Origin: Rhodococcus sp. X156
Lineage (GTDB): Bacteria; Actinomycetota; Actinomycetes; Mycobacteriales; Mycobacteriaceae
Assembly: GCF_004006015.1 (NCBI RefSeq)
Contig: NZ_CP034766.1
Span: 3,381,001-3,445,000, forward strand
Direction: 5' to 3'
Length of the DNA stretch: 64,000 bases
In this document: positions 18,067 to 27,607 of the stretch, piece by piece
How positions within the stretch are numbered: the stretch's first letter is position 1
Layout of the letters: each line of letters opens with the position of its first letter
Program-made: the position numbers and the translations under genes
The notes under the pieces: generated by a model
The model's database searches: none
Told to the model about the DNA's origin: nothing
The model's input: only the letters and a program-made list of their open reading frames with translations

Positions 18067-18741
18067 ATGTCACTGCGGAAGCTCACCGTCCCCCTGACCG
18101 CGGTCCTCTGCGTCGGCCTCGTCGGCTGCGGCTCGAGCAGCGACGACGACGTGGCTCCAGCGCTGCCGCCGGCCTCCTCCACCGCCGCCGCCAGTCCCAC
18201 CGCGGCCGACCCGGCCGCACCCGCTCCCGCCGCGGCCGACCCCGGAGCACCCGCTCCGGGTGCGCCTGCCCCGGGAGCGGCTCCGAGCGCGGCTCCGGGT
18301 GCCCCGGCGGCTCCTGGGGCACCGGCACCGGGCACCGGCGCTGGCGCGCCCACCGCGGCAGCCCCCGCACCAGCGCCCAACGGGGCCGCCCAGCCGCCGG
18401 CACAGGCCCCGTCCACGCTGCCCGCACCGGCTCCAGCCGGCGCCGGCGCCCTGCCGCAGGTGGACACCGATCCCGCCAAGGCCCTCGCCAACGCCGGCCC
18501 CAAGGGGCAGGCCTACCTGCAGGCCCTCGCGGCCGGTGGCGTTCCCGGCAACGAGGCCATCAACGGCGTCTACATCCTCTTCGCGCAGGCCACCTGCCAA
18601 GCCAAGGCGCGTGGCGACTCCCGCCAGTCGATCCTCACCCAGTTCGACCAGATCGGGACCATGCTGGCCCCCACCACCAAGAAGTCCTCCCGGGAGATCT
18701 CCGAGCTCTTCGTCGGCTCGGCCGAGCGGACCTACTGCTAG
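18067..18741 (+). CDS. DUF732-type lipoprotein with long Ala-Pro linker
   Basis: A 224-residue protein with a lipoprotein signal peptide (MSLRKLTVPLTAVLCVG, lipobox LVGC, lipidated Cys21). Residues about 30-135 are a low-complexity Ala/Pro/Gly linker, as expected for spanning the cell wall. A C-terminal domain of about 75 residues (GQAYLQALAAGG...CQAKARGDSRQSILTQF...YC) resembles DUF732, common in mycolate-containing actinobacteria and with no settled function. The two domain cysteines probably form a disulfide. ATG 18067 is chosen because it directly precedes the signal peptide. Confidence 0.82.
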   Translation: MSLRKLTVPLTAVLCVGLVGCGSSSDDDVAPALPPASSTAAASPTAADPAAPAPAAADPGAPAPGAPAPGAAPSAAPGAPAAPGAPAPGTGAGAPTAAAPAPAPNGAAQPPAQAPSTLPAPAPAGAGALPQVDTDPAKALANAGPKGQAYLQALAAGGVPGNEAINGVYILFAQATCQAKARGDSRQSILTQFDQIGTMLAPTTKKSSREISELFVGSAERTYC

Positions 18742-18791
18742 CCCCACCCTGCCGGCACGGGACAGGGCCGGTGGCGCGATAGCGTCGGGGC

Positions 18792-19421
18792 ATGGATGCC
18801 GACGCCTGGGACGAGCGCTACGCCGACAGCGACCTGGTGTGGGGCGCTCCGCCCAACCGCTACGTGGTGGAGCACGCCACCGCGCTGCCCCGCGGGCGGG
18901 CGCTCGACCTCGCCTGTGGGGAGGGGCGCAACGCCCTGTGGCTGGCCACCCGGGGCTGGGACGTCACCGCGCTGGACTTCTCCCGGGTGGCGCTGACCAA
19001 GGCGGCCGAGGTCGCGGCGCGCTCCCCCCGCTCGGTGGTCTCCCGGCTGCACTGGCAGCAGGCCGACGTCACCGCCACGGAGCTGCGCGGTCCCGGCGAG
19101 GCGCCCTACGACCTGGTCCTGGTGGTCTACCTGCACCTGCCGCGCGAGCAGCGACGCGCGGTGCTGGCCGCGGCCTGCGCCGCCCTCGCCCCCGGCGGAC
19201 ACCTGCTGGTGGTCGCCCACGACTCCACCAACCTCACCGACGGCTACGGCGGCCCGCAGGACCCAGACATCCTGTTCATCCCCGCCGACGTGGCTGGGGA
19301 GCTGCCGGCAGACATGACCCTGGTCACTGCCGCCCAGCCCCACCGCGAGGTGGACACGCCTGACGGCCTGCGGATGGCGATCGATGCCGTGGTGGTCGCG
19401 CGCCGGAGCGCCCAGGGTTAG
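18792..19421 (+). CDS. Class I SAM-dependent methyltransferase (TehB-like)
   Basis: A 209-residue protein with the SAM-binding motif ALDLACGEGRNALWLATRGWDVTALDFS (about residues 38-65), an acidic QQADVT segment, and LVVYLHLPREQRRAVLAAACAALAPGGHLL. The WDERYADSDLVWGAPPNRYV start resembles TehB/thiopurine methyltransferase relatives, which act on small molecules or chalcogen compounds. The substrate is not known. It lies directly before the fadE5 operator region, on the same strand, 111 bases from that gene. Confidence 0.85.
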   Translation: MDADAWDERYADSDLVWGAPPNRYVVEHATALPRGRALDLACGEGRNALWLATRGWDVTALDFSRVALTKAAEVAARSPRSVVSRLHWQQADVTATELRGPGEAPYDLVLVVYLHLPREQRRAVLAAACAALAPGGHLLVVAHDSTNLTDGYGGPQDPDILFIPADVAGELPADMTLVTAAQPHREVDTPDGLRMAIDAVVVARRSAQG

Positions 19422-19433
19422 TGGTTGCCGTGG

Positions 19434-19471
19434 TTACCGGTCGGTAATATCCTCTTGTTACCGGCGGGTAG
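19434..19471. promoter_or_regulatory. Paired TetR-type palindromes upstream of fadE5
   Basis: TTACCGGTCGGTAA (19434-19447, perfect 6-base arms) and TTACCGGCGGGTAG (19458-19471) lie 62-99 bases before the fadE5 ATG. TAATAT at 19445-19450 overlaps the first palindrome and could be the -10. The same 14-base motif recurs at 26161-26190 and 29151-29180 before other fatty-acid genes, next to a tetR gene, so these are probably operators of that regulator. Confidence 0.75.
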
Positions 19472-19532
19472 TGAATGCTGCTCCGTCGACGATCCATCCC
19501 ACCTGGGCCGACGAAACGGGAAGAGCATCACG

Positions 19533-21365
19533 ATGGGCCACTACAAGAGCAACCTCCGCGACATCGAGTTCAACCTCTTCGAGGTGCTCGGTCTCGGCGA
19601 CCGTCTCGGCAAGGGGTTGTTCAGCGACCTCGACGAGGAGACCGTGCGCGACATGCTCGGCCAGGTCCGCGAGCTGGCCGAGGGTCCGCTCGGGGAGTCC
19701 TTCGCCGACGCCGACCGCAACCCGCCGGTGTTCGACCCGGCCACCCACTCGGTGACCCTGCCCGAGTCGTTCAAGAAGTCCTTCCAGGCGCTGTGGGACG
19801 GCGAGTGGTACCGGATGGGCCTGGCCGAGGACATCGGCGGCATCCCCGCTCCGCGCACCGTCGTGTGGGCCATCGGCGAGCTGGTGCTCGGCTCCAACCC
19901 CGCCGCCCACATGTACATGGCCGGCCCGAGCTTCGCCCAGGTGCTGTTCGAGGAGGGCACCGAGGAGCAGAAGAAGTGGGCGGCTCTCGCGGTGGACAAG
20001 GGCTGGGGCGCCACCATGGTGCTCACCGAGCCCGACGCCGGCTCCGACGTGGGCGCCGGCCGCACCAAGGCCATCCAGCAGGACGACGGCTCCTGGCACA
20101 TCGAGGGTGTCAAGCGGTTCATCACCTCCGCCGACAACGACCTCTTCGACAACATCTACCACCTGGTCCTGGCGCGCCCCGAGGGCGCGAAGCCGGGCAC
20201 CAAGGGCCTGTCGCTGTTCTTCGTCCCCAAGTTCCACTTCGACCCCGAGACCGGTGAGCTGGGCGAGCGCAACGGCGTCTACGTCACCAACGTCGAGCAC
20301 AAGATGGGCCTGAAGGTCTCCGCCACCTGCGAGGTGACCTTCGGCGACACCGACGTGCCCGCCAAGGGCTGGCTGGTCGGCGAGGTGCACAACGGCATCG
20401 CGCAGATGTTCAAGGTCATCGAGAACGCCCGCATGATGGTCGGCACCAAGGCCATCGCCACGCTCTCCACCGGCTACCTCAACGCGCTGGACTACGCCAA
20501 GGAGCGCGTGCAGGGTGCCGACCTCACCCAGATGAGCAACAAGGCGGCGCCGCGCGTCACCATCACCCACCACCCCGACGTGCGTCGCAGCCTGATGATG
20601 CAGAAGGCCTACGCCGAGGGCCTGCGCGCGGTGTACCTCTACGCGGCCTCCTTCCAGGACGAGATCATCGCCGGCGACGGCAACGACACCGACGTCACGC
20701 TGGCGGAGCGGGTCAACGACCTGCTGCTGCCGATCGTCAAGGGCGTGGGCTCCGAGCGTGCCTACGAGCAGCTCGCGCAGAGCCTGCAGACCCTGGGTGG
20801 CTCCGGCTACCTGCAGGACTACCCGATCGAGCAGTACATCCGGGACGCCAAGATCGACACCCTCTACGAGGGCACCACGGCGATCCAGGCGCAGGACTTC
20901 TTCTTCCGCAAGATCATCCGCGACAAGGGCGCCGCGCTGGGCTTCGTCGCCGGGGAGATCCAGAAGTTCATTGAGTCGGAGTCCGGCAACGGCCGCCTCA
21001 AGGAGGAGCGGGCGCACCTGGCGACCGCGCTGGCCGACGTCCAGGCGATGCTCGCCGCGATGACGAGCAACCTGATGGCCGCCCAGGACGACGCCAAGAA
21101 CCTCTACAAGGTGGGCCTGGCCAGCGTCCGGCTGCTCATGAGCGTGGGCGACCTGCTCATCGGCTGGCTGCTGCTGCGCCAGGCCGAGGTGGCCCTGGCC
21201 AAGCTGGACGGCACCATCAGCGCCAAGGACACCGCGTTCTACAACGGCAAGGTGGCCGTGGCCTCCTTCTTCGTCAAGAACGTGCTGCCCGAGCTGACCG
21301 CCAGCCGGCAGATCGTGGAGAACACCGACAACGACATCATGGAGCTCGACGAGGCCGCGTTCTGA
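19533..21365 (+). CDS. fadE5: FadE5-type acyl-CoA dehydrogenase
   Basis: A 610-residue protein starting [20 protein letters not shown], matching the N-terminus and length (about 611) of mycobacterial FadE5. It has [12 protein letters not shown] near the flavin, and the C-terminal [14 protein letters not shown] segment with probable catalytic Glu446. An extra C-terminal helical domain of about 150 residues marks the long ACAD subclass. FadE5 catalyses the first oxidation step of beta-oxidation with broad chain length. In mycobacteria it neighbours fadA2, fabG4 and htdX; here those genes start at 24768-28471, separated by two unrelated genes but sharing an operator motif. Confidence 0.93.
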   Translation: MGHYKSNLRDIEFNLFEVLGLGDRLGKGLFSDLDEETVRDMLGQVRELAEGPLGESFADADRNPPVFDPATHSVTLPESFKKSFQALWDGEWYRMGLAEDIGGIPAPRTVVWAIGELVLGSNPAAHMYMAGPSFAQVLFEEGTEEQKKWAALAVDKGWGATMVLTEPDAGSDVGAGRTKAIQQDDGSWHIEGVKRFITSADNDLFDNIYHLVLARPEGAKPGTKGLSLFFVPKFHFDPETGELGERNGVYVTNVEHKMGLKVSATCEVTFGDTDVPAKGWLVGEVHNGIAQMFKVIENARMMVGTKAIATLSTGYLNALDYAKERVQGADLTQMSNKAAPRVTITHHPDVRRSLMMQKAYAEGLRAVYLYAASFQDEIIAGDGNDTDVTLAERVNDLLLPIVKGVGSERAYEQLAQSLQTLGGSGYLQDYPIEQYIRDAKIDTLYEGTTAIQAQDFFFRKIIRDKGAALGFVAGEIQKFIESESGNGRLKEERAHLATALADVQAMLAAMTSNLMAAQDDAKNLYKVGLASVRLLMSVGDLLIGWLLLRQAEVALAKLDGTISAKDTAFYNGKVAVASFFVKNVLPELTASRQIVENTDNDIMELDEAAF

Positions 21366-21399
21366 TCCCGCGCCTCCGCTAGCCCGCTAGCAAACCGCA

Positions 21400-21452
21400 C
21401 TCAGGGCCCGCAACGTCCCGGCAGCCGCCGAAAGGACGTTGCGGGCCCTGAG
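21400..21452. terminator. Strong bidirectional hairpin between fadE5 and the vanW-family gene
   Basis: A perfect 19-bp stem (21400-21418 with 21434-21452) and 15-base loop lies 35 bases after the fadE5 stop, between convergent genes. The longest perfect inverted repeat noticed in the window. No T-run. Confidence 0.88.
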
Positions 21453-21463
21453 GGCGTTGGCGA

Positions 21464-21514
21464 CTAGATGCAGCGCTGGACTAGATGCAGCGGCGGATTA
21501 AATGCAGCGCACGA
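21464..21514. repeat. Three tandem 17-base units covering the vanW gene end
   Basis: Units at 21464-21480, 21481-21497 and 21498-21514 share the core TAGATGCAGCG or its variant. The rightmost unit contains the real stop (TAA, 21498-21500) and last codons of the minus-strand gene; the other two each repeat the gene end with a TAG in the same place. Confidence 0.85.
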
Positions 21515-23180
21515 TCGGGCTGGGGTCGTAGACCACGGTGCGGGTCTTGCGGGAGAGCTCCTTGCCCGTCCTGTCGCGCACCACGCGGGTGTCGGTGGTG
21601 GTGAAGCCCTTGGCTCCGGCCGAGGGGGCGCAGTCCTTGCCCTTGGGCAGCTCGATCACCTTGGGGTCGGTGTCGCTGCTCCGGCCGCCGTTGATCGACT
21701 CCACGTCCACCGTCTTGGTGCCCCACAGGCGCACCGTGATCGAGCTGGCGTCGCCGAAGGCCTCGATCAGCACGCCGGTGCTGGTGGGCACGCTGAACTT
21801 GAGGTCGATGGCGCCCTCGTAGACGGTGGCCTCGCGGCCCGCGGGGTAGCGCGAGATGTAGTAGCTGTGCTCGGTGTGGGCGACGTCGGTCATCCCGGCG
21901 AAGTAGGAGGCGTTGTACAGCGTGGTGGCGAACTGGCTGATGCCGCCACCCACCGCGTTGCCGGCGTGGCCGTCGATGATGACGCCGGAGTCGACGTAGC
22001 CCTGGGCGGTCCCGCGCGGCCCGGTGTGGCCGTTGAGGGAGAACGTCTCGCCCGGCTTGACCACCGCCCCGGTGACCTCCTTGGCCACCTGGCGGATGTT
22101 GACGCCGCTGGCGTAGGAGAAGCCGCCACTGCGGAACTCCCCGATCACCTCCTTGACGCCCAGCCCCTCGGCCTGGGCGGTGGTGAACGACGCCTGCTTG
22201 GGGGCGTAGACCGCCTGCAGGGGCTTGCGCTCGCCGACGACGACCTTCTCCAGCCCCGCCAGCGTCTGGGCCCAGTCGATGGCGACGCCGTCCGAGGACG
22301 GCACCACCCGCGGAGCCCCGTCGCGCAGCACCACGGTGGCGTCGGTGGGCTTGGTCTCCGTCTTGGCCAGCTGGGGTGCCAGCACCCGGGTGGCGCCCGC
22401 CACGTCGACCTTGGGCCGCAGCCCGCCGTCGCCGTCGGCCTCGAAGCTGAGCACGGTGGCGATGCCGTCGGGTCGCAGCGCCGCGCTGGCCCCTCTGCCC
22501 TCCACCACGACGCTGGTGGCGACCGCGGTGCGCGCCACGGCGAGGGCACTGTCGACCGCGGCCTGCGACACCGACACCTCCTGGCGCGTCACCGGCAGCG
22601 GCACGGGGGGCTCGTCCAGCCACCCGTCGACCAGCGCGGAGGCGGCCCCGGCCGCGTCGAGCTGCTGCCCGGCGCGCGGCGCCTCGGCCACCGGAGTGGC
22701 GCCGGCGAAGCGCACACCGCCCTCGGCGACCGGCCGGTCAGTCTGGCCGCGCAGGCCCTGCACCGCCCGGTCGAGCTGGGCCCGATCGGTGGTGGTGACG
22801 ATGCCGACGTCGATGGTGCCCACCACCGAGCGAACCCGGGTGACGGGGCTGAGCGGCTGGGAGCCGGCCTGCTCCAGGGTGGCCGACCAGTCCACGCTGA
22901 GCCCGGCCGTGGTCGGGTCGAGCGTGGCGCTGACGTCCCCGGCCTGCACCGGCACGGGCTGGCCGGAGCGTGGGGTCAGCTCCCGGCGCAGCTTCTCCTC
23001 GGCGGCAGCGGTGTCCAGCCCGCCGACCTCGACGCCAGCCACCCGCACGCCGCGAGGCACCTCGCCGCGAGAGCTGAGCAGGTCGGCCGTGTAGGCGATG
23101 CCCAGGACCGCCAGCACGACGGCGGCGCCCAGCGCGACCTTGACGGCCACCCTGCCTCGAAGCTCGCTGCTGTCGGACAC
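21498..23180 (-). CDS. VanW-family envelope protein with peptidoglycan-binding-like domains
   Basis: A 560-residue protein from a GTG at 23180. One N-terminal membrane anchor (about residues 12-32) is followed by two PG_binding_4-like domains (about 70-180 and 200-330) and a C-terminal VanW domain (about 375-480: GVNIRQVAKEVTGAVVKPGETFSLNGHTGPR and GNAVGGGISQFATTLYNASYFAG). VanW proteins occur near vancomycin-resistance genes but their activity is undefined; a role at the cell wall outside the membrane is likely. The last 80 residues are polar and end in a conserved-looking RCI. The gene end is triplicated. Confidence 0.9.
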   Translation of the reverse strand: MSDSSELRGRVAVKVALGAAVVLAVLGIAYTADLLSSRGEVPRGVRVAGVEVGGLDTAAAEEKLRRELTPRSGQPVPVQAGDVSATLDPTTAGLSVDWSATLEQAGSQPLSPVTRVRSVVGTIDVGIVTTTDRAQLDRAVQGLRGQTDRPVAEGGVRFAGATPVAEAPRAGQQLDAAGAASALVDGWLDEPPVPLPVTRQEVSVSQAAVDSALAVARTAVATSVVVEGRGASAALRPDGIATVLSFEADGDGGLRPKVDVAGATRVLAPQLAKTETKPTDATVVLRDGAPRVVPSSDGVAIDWAQTLAGLEKVVVGERKPLQAVYAPKQASFTTAQAEGLGVKEVIGEFRSGGFSYASGVNIRQVAKEVTGAVVKPGETFSLNGHTGPRGTAQGYVDSGVIIDGHAGNAVGGGISQFATTLYNASYFAGMTDVAHTEHSYYISRYPAGREATVYEGAIDLKFSVPTSTGVLIEAFGDASSITVRLWGTKTVDVESINGGRSSDTDPKVIELPKGKDCAPSAGAKGFTTTDTRVVRDRTGKELSRKTRTVVYDPSPIVRCI

Positions 23181-23266
23181 GCGGTACTCCCCAGATCAAA
23201 CGGACACTTGACCTGATCAGCGTACGGGGGACAGGGCGCACAGACCGGCGTCCATCTCAGGAACAC

Positions 23267-23330
23267 CGCGGAGCTGGCACTGGAAAGCTCCGCGCTGCTG
23301 CCAAGTCGGGGTAGGCAGCAGCGCGGAGCT
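23267..23330. terminator. 17-bp hairpin with a competing arm between the AAA ATPase and vanW genes
   Basis: A perfect 17-bp stem (23286-23302 with 23314-23330; 11-base loop) lies about 100 bases past the AAA ATPase stop and 106 bases before the vanW start, both genes on the minus strand. A third arm CGCGGAGCT at 23267-23275 can also pair with 23286-23294, so two mutually exclusive hairpins exist. The structure may be a terminator for the ATPase gene or an attenuator for vanW. The rest of the 246-base gap shows an A/T-rich stretch (23365-23390) but no gene. Confidence 0.7.
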
Positions 23331-23427
23331 ATCAGGTACATCGAGGGCGGGTCTGCCTGCGTTACACATCAGTTGAATTTTCTTTTGTCGACGCGTGCGT
23401 CAGCGTGACGTGCCGGTCTGCGCCCGG

Positions 23428-24630
23428 TCAGGCAGCCCGGCCGGCCAGGAACCGGCCGAAGTGCGGGACGGTGAACGCGACGAAGCCCCGCTCGGTGGCG
23501 TAGACGAGCCCCTTCTTGAGCAGGCTGTCCCGCGCCGGAGACAGCGACGACGCCTTGCGGCCCAGGTGCTCGGCCACCTGCGCCGTGGGCACCGCCTCGT
23601 CGGGCGCGCCACGCAGGTCGGCCAGCTCGGCCATCGCGTAGAGGTACTCCCGCTCGGCGGGCGTGGCGCGCTCCAGCCGGGATCCGAAGAACCCGACCGC
23701 CAGCTCGGCCTCGGCCTCCGGCCCGGCGATGGCCACGTCGGCGGCGGTGATGCTGGCGCCGGGGGCGGCGTCCCAGGCGGCCTTGCCGTAGGCCTGGACG
23801 AAGTAGGGGTAGCCACCGGAGGTCTCGTACAGCGCGGCCAGGGCGTCGTCGTCGATGTCGGCGTCCTCGCGCTGGATGGGCGCGCGGATGGCCTGCTCGG
23901 CGGCGGCGGGGTCCAGGCGGTCGATGCGCAGGTAGCGGAACAGCCGCTCGGAGTAGGACTTGCTGGCGGCGAGCACGCTGGGCACGTGCGGCAGGCCCGC
24001 ACCCACCACCACCAGCGGCGCCCCGGACTGGCTCAGCTCGTGGCAGGCGGCGCACATCGCCGAGACGTCGTCGATGCCCAGGTCCTGCATCTCGTCGAGC
24101 AGCAGGACCAGGCCGGTGCCCACGTCGGCGGCCAGCTCGGCCACGCAGGTGAACAGCTCCACCAGGTCGATCTCCATGTCCCCGGAGTCGGCACGCCCGC
24201 GGGTGGCGGGCACGTCGATGCCGGGCTGCCACTTGTCCCGCATCCCGGTGCCCTCCGGGTTGGCCTTGAGCGCGAACGCCTTGAGCACCCCGAGCACGTC
24301 GTCCACCCGGTCGGGCGCACGGTGGCGCACCGCCAGGTCGCGCACCGCCCGGTGCAGCGCGGCGCTGAGCGGGCGCCGCAACGGCGAGCCCGCCTTGACC
24401 TCCACCTTGCCGCTGGCCCAGCCGCGGTTGAGCGCCCGGGAGCGCAGCTCGCCGAGCATCACCGTCTTGCCCACCCCGCGCAGGCCGGTCAGCACCAGGC
24501 TGCGCTCGGGCTTGCCCCGCGAGACCCGCTCCAGCAGCACGTCGAAGGCTTGCAGCTCGCGGTCGCGTCCGGCCAGCTCGGGTGGGCGCTGGCCGGCGCC
24601 GGGCGCGAAGGGATTGCGTACGGGATCCAC
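23428..24630 (-). CDS. AAA-type ATPase with C-terminal winged-helix region
   Basis: A 400-residue protein from a GTG at 24630. Walker A is TGLRGVGKT near residues 48-56; Walker B is LVLLLDEMQDL near 176-186; a sensor-like VVVGAGLPHVP follows. The C-terminal 100 residues (TPAEREYLYAMAELADL...VAEHLGRKASSLSPARDSLLKKGLV) look like a winged helix that could bind DNA. It resembles the stand-alone Orc1/Cdc6- or archaeal-ATPase-like proteins seen singly in many actinobacteria. No partner gene is adjacent, so its role is open; a mobile-element or DNA-damage link is only a guess. Confidence 0.8.
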   Translation of the reverse strand: MDPVRNPFAPGAGQRPPELAGRDRELQAFDVLLERVSRGKPERSLVLTGLRGVGKTVMLGELRSRALNRGWASGKVEVKAGSPLRRPLSAALHRAVRDLAVRHRAPDRVDDVLGVLKAFALKANPEGTGMRDKWQPGIDVPATRGRADSGDMEIDLVELFTCVAELAADVGTGLVLLLDEMQDLGIDDVSAMCAACHELSQSGAPLVVVGAGLPHVPSVLAASKSYSERLFRYLRIDRLDPAAAEQAIRAPIQREDADIDDDALAALYETSGGYPYFVQAYGKAAWDAAPGASITAADVAIAGPEAEAELAVGFFGSRLERATPAEREYLYAMAELADLRGAPDEAVPTAQVAEHLGRKASSLSPARDSLLKKGLVYATERGFVAFTVPHFGRFLAGRAA

Positions 24631-24767
24631 GCTCGGACAGTATCGGCCAATCTAGAGGCCCACCGATAGGCGCGCAGAAAGAGCACGCCCTGGACCTGGG
24701 GACGCCGAACGGCGCGGGCGGGACGGTGGTCACCGTCCCACCCGCGCCATTGGTGGAGTGGTCGCGC

Positions 24768-26087
24768 TCAGCGCTCCAGGATCGCGGTGACTCCCTGGCC
24801 GCCGGCGGCGCAGATGGAGATCAGGCCGCGGCCCGAGCCCTTCTCCGCCAGCAGCTTGGCCAGGCTGGCCACGATGCGCCCGCCGGTGGCGGCGAACGGG
24901 TGGCCCGCCGCCAGCGAGGAGCCGTTGACGTTGAGCTTGGCGCGGTCGATGGATCCGAGCGGACCGTCCAGGCCGAGCTTGGCCTGGCAGTACTCGGGGT
25001 CCTCCCAGGCGGCGAGGGTGGCCAGCACCTGCGAGGCGAACGCCTCGTGGATCTCGTAGAAGTCGAAGTCGCCCAGCTTCAGCCCGGCGCGGGCGAGCAT
25101 CCGCGGCACCGCGTAGGTGGGGGCCATGAGCAGCCCGTCCTCGCCGTGCACGAAGTCCACCGCCGCGGTCTCGGAGTGGGTGATCCACGCCTGCACCGGC
25201 AGCGAGCGCGACGTGGCCCACTCCTCGCTGGCCAGCAGCACCGCGGACGCGCCGTCGGTGAGCGGGGTGGAGTTGCCCGCCGTCATCGTCTGCTTGGGCC
25301 CGTTGCCGAACACCGGGTTGAGCTTGGCCAGCTTCTCCACGCTGGAGTCCGGGCGCAGGTTCTGGTCGCGGGAGAGCCCCATGAACGGGGTGACCAGGTC
25401 GTCGAAGAAACCGCGGTCGTAGGCGGCCGCCATCTTGTGGTGGCTGGCCGCGGCGAGCGCGTCCTGGTCGGCGCGAGAGATGTTGAACTTCAGCGCGGTC
25501 TGCGCCGCGTGGTCACCCATCGACAGGCCCGTGCGGGGCTCACCGTTGCGGGGGATCTCCGGCACCACCTGGCCGGGGCGCAGCGAGCCGAGCAGCTTGA
25601 GCCGGCCGACCGTGCTGGGGGTGCGGTTGAACTCCAGCAGCACTCGCCGCAGGTCCTCGTTGACGGCGATGGGCGCGTCGCTGGTGGTGTCCACCCCGCC
25701 GGCGATGCCCACCTCCTGCTGTCCGAGGGCGATCTTGTTGGCCACCTGGATGGCCGCCTGCAGCCCCGTGCCACAGGCCTGCTGGATGTCGGTGGCCGGG
25801 GTCTCCGGCGAGAGCGCGCTGCCCAGCACCGACTCACGGGTGAGGTTGAAGTCGCGGCTGTGCTTGAGCACGGCACCGGCCACCACCTCGCCCAGGCGCT
25901 CACCCTGCAGGCCGAAGCGGCTCACCAGGCCGTCCAGGGTGGCGGTGAGCATGTCCTGGTTGGAGGCGCGGGAGTAGACGCCGTTGGAGCGGGCGAAGGG
26001 GATGCGGTTGCCGCCGAGCACGGCGACGGGGCGTCCGGCGTTTCCGGCCGGCGCCGTGGGGTTGCTGCGGGCAGGCTGTGTGGCCAC
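24768..26087 (-). CDS. fadA2: Acetyl-CoA acyltransferase (thiolase), FadA2/FadI type
   Basis: A 439-residue thiolase from a GTG at 26087 with GGAGAT upstream. Catalytic Cys105 lies in QQACGTGL; the C-terminal half has YEIHEAFASQ, GHPFAATGGR with the active His, and CAAGGQG with the second Cys. The HEAF variant in place of NEAF is typical of the FadI/trifunctional-beta type, which acts on medium and long 3-ketoacyl-CoAs. It is divergent from fabG4 with a shared operator region, the same relationship found among mycobacterial fadA2, fabG4 and htdX. Confidence 0.93.
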   Translation of the reverse strand: MATQPARSNPTAPAGNAGRPVAVLGGNRIPFARSNGVYSRASNQDMLTATLDGLVSRFGLQGERLGEVVAGAVLKHSRDFNLTRESVLGSALSPETPATDIQQACGTGLQAAIQVANKIALGQQEVGIAGGVDTTSDAPIAVNEDLRRVLLEFNRTPSTVGRLKLLGSLRPGQVVPEIPRNGEPRTGLSMGDHAAQTALKFNISRADQDALAAASHHKMAAAYDRGFFDDLVTPFMGLSRDQNLRPDSSVEKLAKLNPVFGNGPKQTMTAGNSTPLTDGASAVLLASEEWATSRSLPVQAWITHSETAAVDFVHGEDGLLMAPTYAVPRMLARAGLKLGDFDFYEIHEAFASQVLATLAAWEDPEYCQAKLGLDGPLGSIDRAKLNVNGSSLAAGHPFAATGGRIVASLAKLLAEKGSGRGLISICAAGGQGVTAILER

Positions 26088-26160
26088 GGTTCATCTCCAT
26101 TGCTCGGCGCTGTGGGGGTTCGGCGCTGTGGGTTCGGCCCTGGTGGACTCGACGCTGTAG

Positions 26161-26190
26161 CTACTGATGGGTATTCTTACCCGCCAGTAA
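26161..26190. promoter_or_regulatory. Paired TetR-type palindromes between fadA2 and fabG4
   Basis: TTACCCGCCAGTAA (26177-26190) and a weaker neighbour CTACTGATGGGTAT (26161-26174) have centres 16 bases apart, in the gap between divergent fadA2 and fabG4. They match the motif before fadE5 and the pair at 29151-29180. A regulator here could control both directions at once. Confidence 0.72.
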
Positions 26191-26235
26191 GTTCCTTGTC
26201 GACCCAAGCCTCACCCGAGCGAGAAGGTGCACCCT

Positions 26236-27606
26236 GTGACCTCGACCCAGTCCAGTCCCCGCCAGCCCTCCGACCGCTACTCGCAGCTGATGGCATCCGG
26301 ACCGGGCAGCTTCCTCGCCGGCCAGCTCGGGCTGCCGCGCCCGGAGCAGCTGCGTCGTCACGACCCCAGCAAGCCCCCGCTGCCCGGCCCGGTGCTGCTG
26401 GGCGGGTCCGGCCGCCTGGTGGAGCCGCTGCGCGAGCTGTTCTCCGGCGCCGACTACGGGCTGGCCACCGACGCCGACAAGTACGGCGCCCTGGTGTTCG
26501 ACGCCACCGGCATCACCCACATCGACCAGCTTGAGGAGCTCTACAGCTTCTTCCACCCGGTGATGCGCAAGGTCGCCCCGTCGGGTCGCCTGGTGGTCAT
26601 CGGCACGCCGCCGGAGGAGACCGGCTCCACCCAGGAGCACATCGCCCAGCGCGCGCTGGAGGGCTTCACCCGCTCCGCCGGCAAGGAGGTCAAGCGAGGC
26701 GCCACCGTGCAGCTGGTCTACGCCGCACCCCAGGCTGACCCCTCCGCGCTGGAGTCCACCCTGCGCTTCCTGCTCTCGGGCAAGTCGGCCTACGTCTCCG
26801 GGCAGGTCATCCGGATCGGCGCGCACGGCTCCACCACCAACGCCGAGGCCGTGCCCCGCAGCTGGGACAGCCCGCTCGCCGGCAAGGTCGCCGTGGTCAC
26901 CGGGGCCGCCCGGGGCATCGGTGCCGCCATCGCCGAGGTGCTCAGCCGCGACGGCGCGCACGTGGTGTGCGTGGACATGGCCGGCGCGGGCGAGGCGCTG
27001 TCCAAGACCGCCAACGCCGTGGGCGGCAGCTCGCTGGCCCTGGACGTCACCGCGGCCGACGCCGGCGCCACCCTGTCCGCGCACCTGCTGGAGCGCCACG
27101 GCGGTGCCGACGTCATCGTGCACAACGCGGGCATCACCCGGGACCGGACGCTGGCCAACATGGACGCCGACCGCTGGAACGCCGTCATCGGCGTGAACCT
27201 GGCCGCACCGGAGCGCCTCACCGCCGAGCTGCTGGAGTCCGGTGCGCTGAAGGACGGTGGCCGGGTGATCGGCGTGGCCTCCATCGCCGGCATCGCGGGC
27301 AACAACGGCCAGACCAACTACGGCACCTCCAAGGCCGGCGTCATCGGCCTGGTGGAGGCGCTGGCCCCGGAGCTGGGCAAGAAGGACATCACCATCAACG
27401 CCGTGGCACCGGGGTTCATCGAGACGCAGATGACCGCGGCCATCCCGCTGGTGGTCCGCGAGGCCGGCCGGCGGATGAACTCGATGACCCAGGGCGGGCT
27501 GCCCATCGACGTGGCGGAGACCGTGTCGTACTTCGCCAGCCCGGCCTCCTCGGCGGTCACCGGACAGGTCGTGCGCGTGTGCGGCCAGAGCCTGCTGGGG
27601 GCCTGA
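26236..27606 (+). CDS. fabG4: High-molecular-weight 3-oxoacyl-(ACP/CoA) reductase, FabG4 type
   Basis: A 456-residue protein. GTG 26236 is preferred over GTG 26227 because GAGAAGG then lies at a normal distance. An N-terminal flavodoxin-like domain (about 1-200) lacking the SDR motif precedes a full SDR domain with TGAARGIG (about 222-229), HNAGITRD, and catalytic Ser-Tyr-Lys in [22 protein letters not shown]. This two-domain layout and length are those of mycobacterial FabG4, an NADH-dependent 3-ketoacyl-CoA reductase. One base separates it from the MaoC-type hydratase gene, so they form an operon covering reduction and dehydration steps. Confidence 0.94.
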   Translation: MTSTQSSPRQPSDRYSQLMASGPGSFLAGQLGLPRPEQLRRHDPSKPPLPGPVLLGGSGRLVEPLRELFSGADYGLATDADKYGALVFDATGITHIDQLEELYSFFHPVMRKVAPSGRLVVIGTPPEETGSTQEHIAQRALEGFTRSAGKEVKRGATVQLVYAAPQADPSALESTLRFLLSGKSAYVSGQVIRIGAHGSTTNAEAVPRSWDSPLAGKVAVVTGAARGIGAAIAEVLSRDGAHVVCVDMAGAGEALSKTANAVGGSSLALDVTAADAGATLSAHLLERHGGADVIVHNAGITRDRTLANMDADRWNAVIGVNLAAPERLTAELLESGALKDGGRVIGVASIAGIAGNNGQTNYGTSKAGVIGLVEALAPELGKKDITINAVAPGFIETQMTAAIPLVVREAGRRMNSMTQGGLPIDVAETVSYFASPASSAVTGQVVRVCGQSLLGA

Positions 27607-27607
27607 C

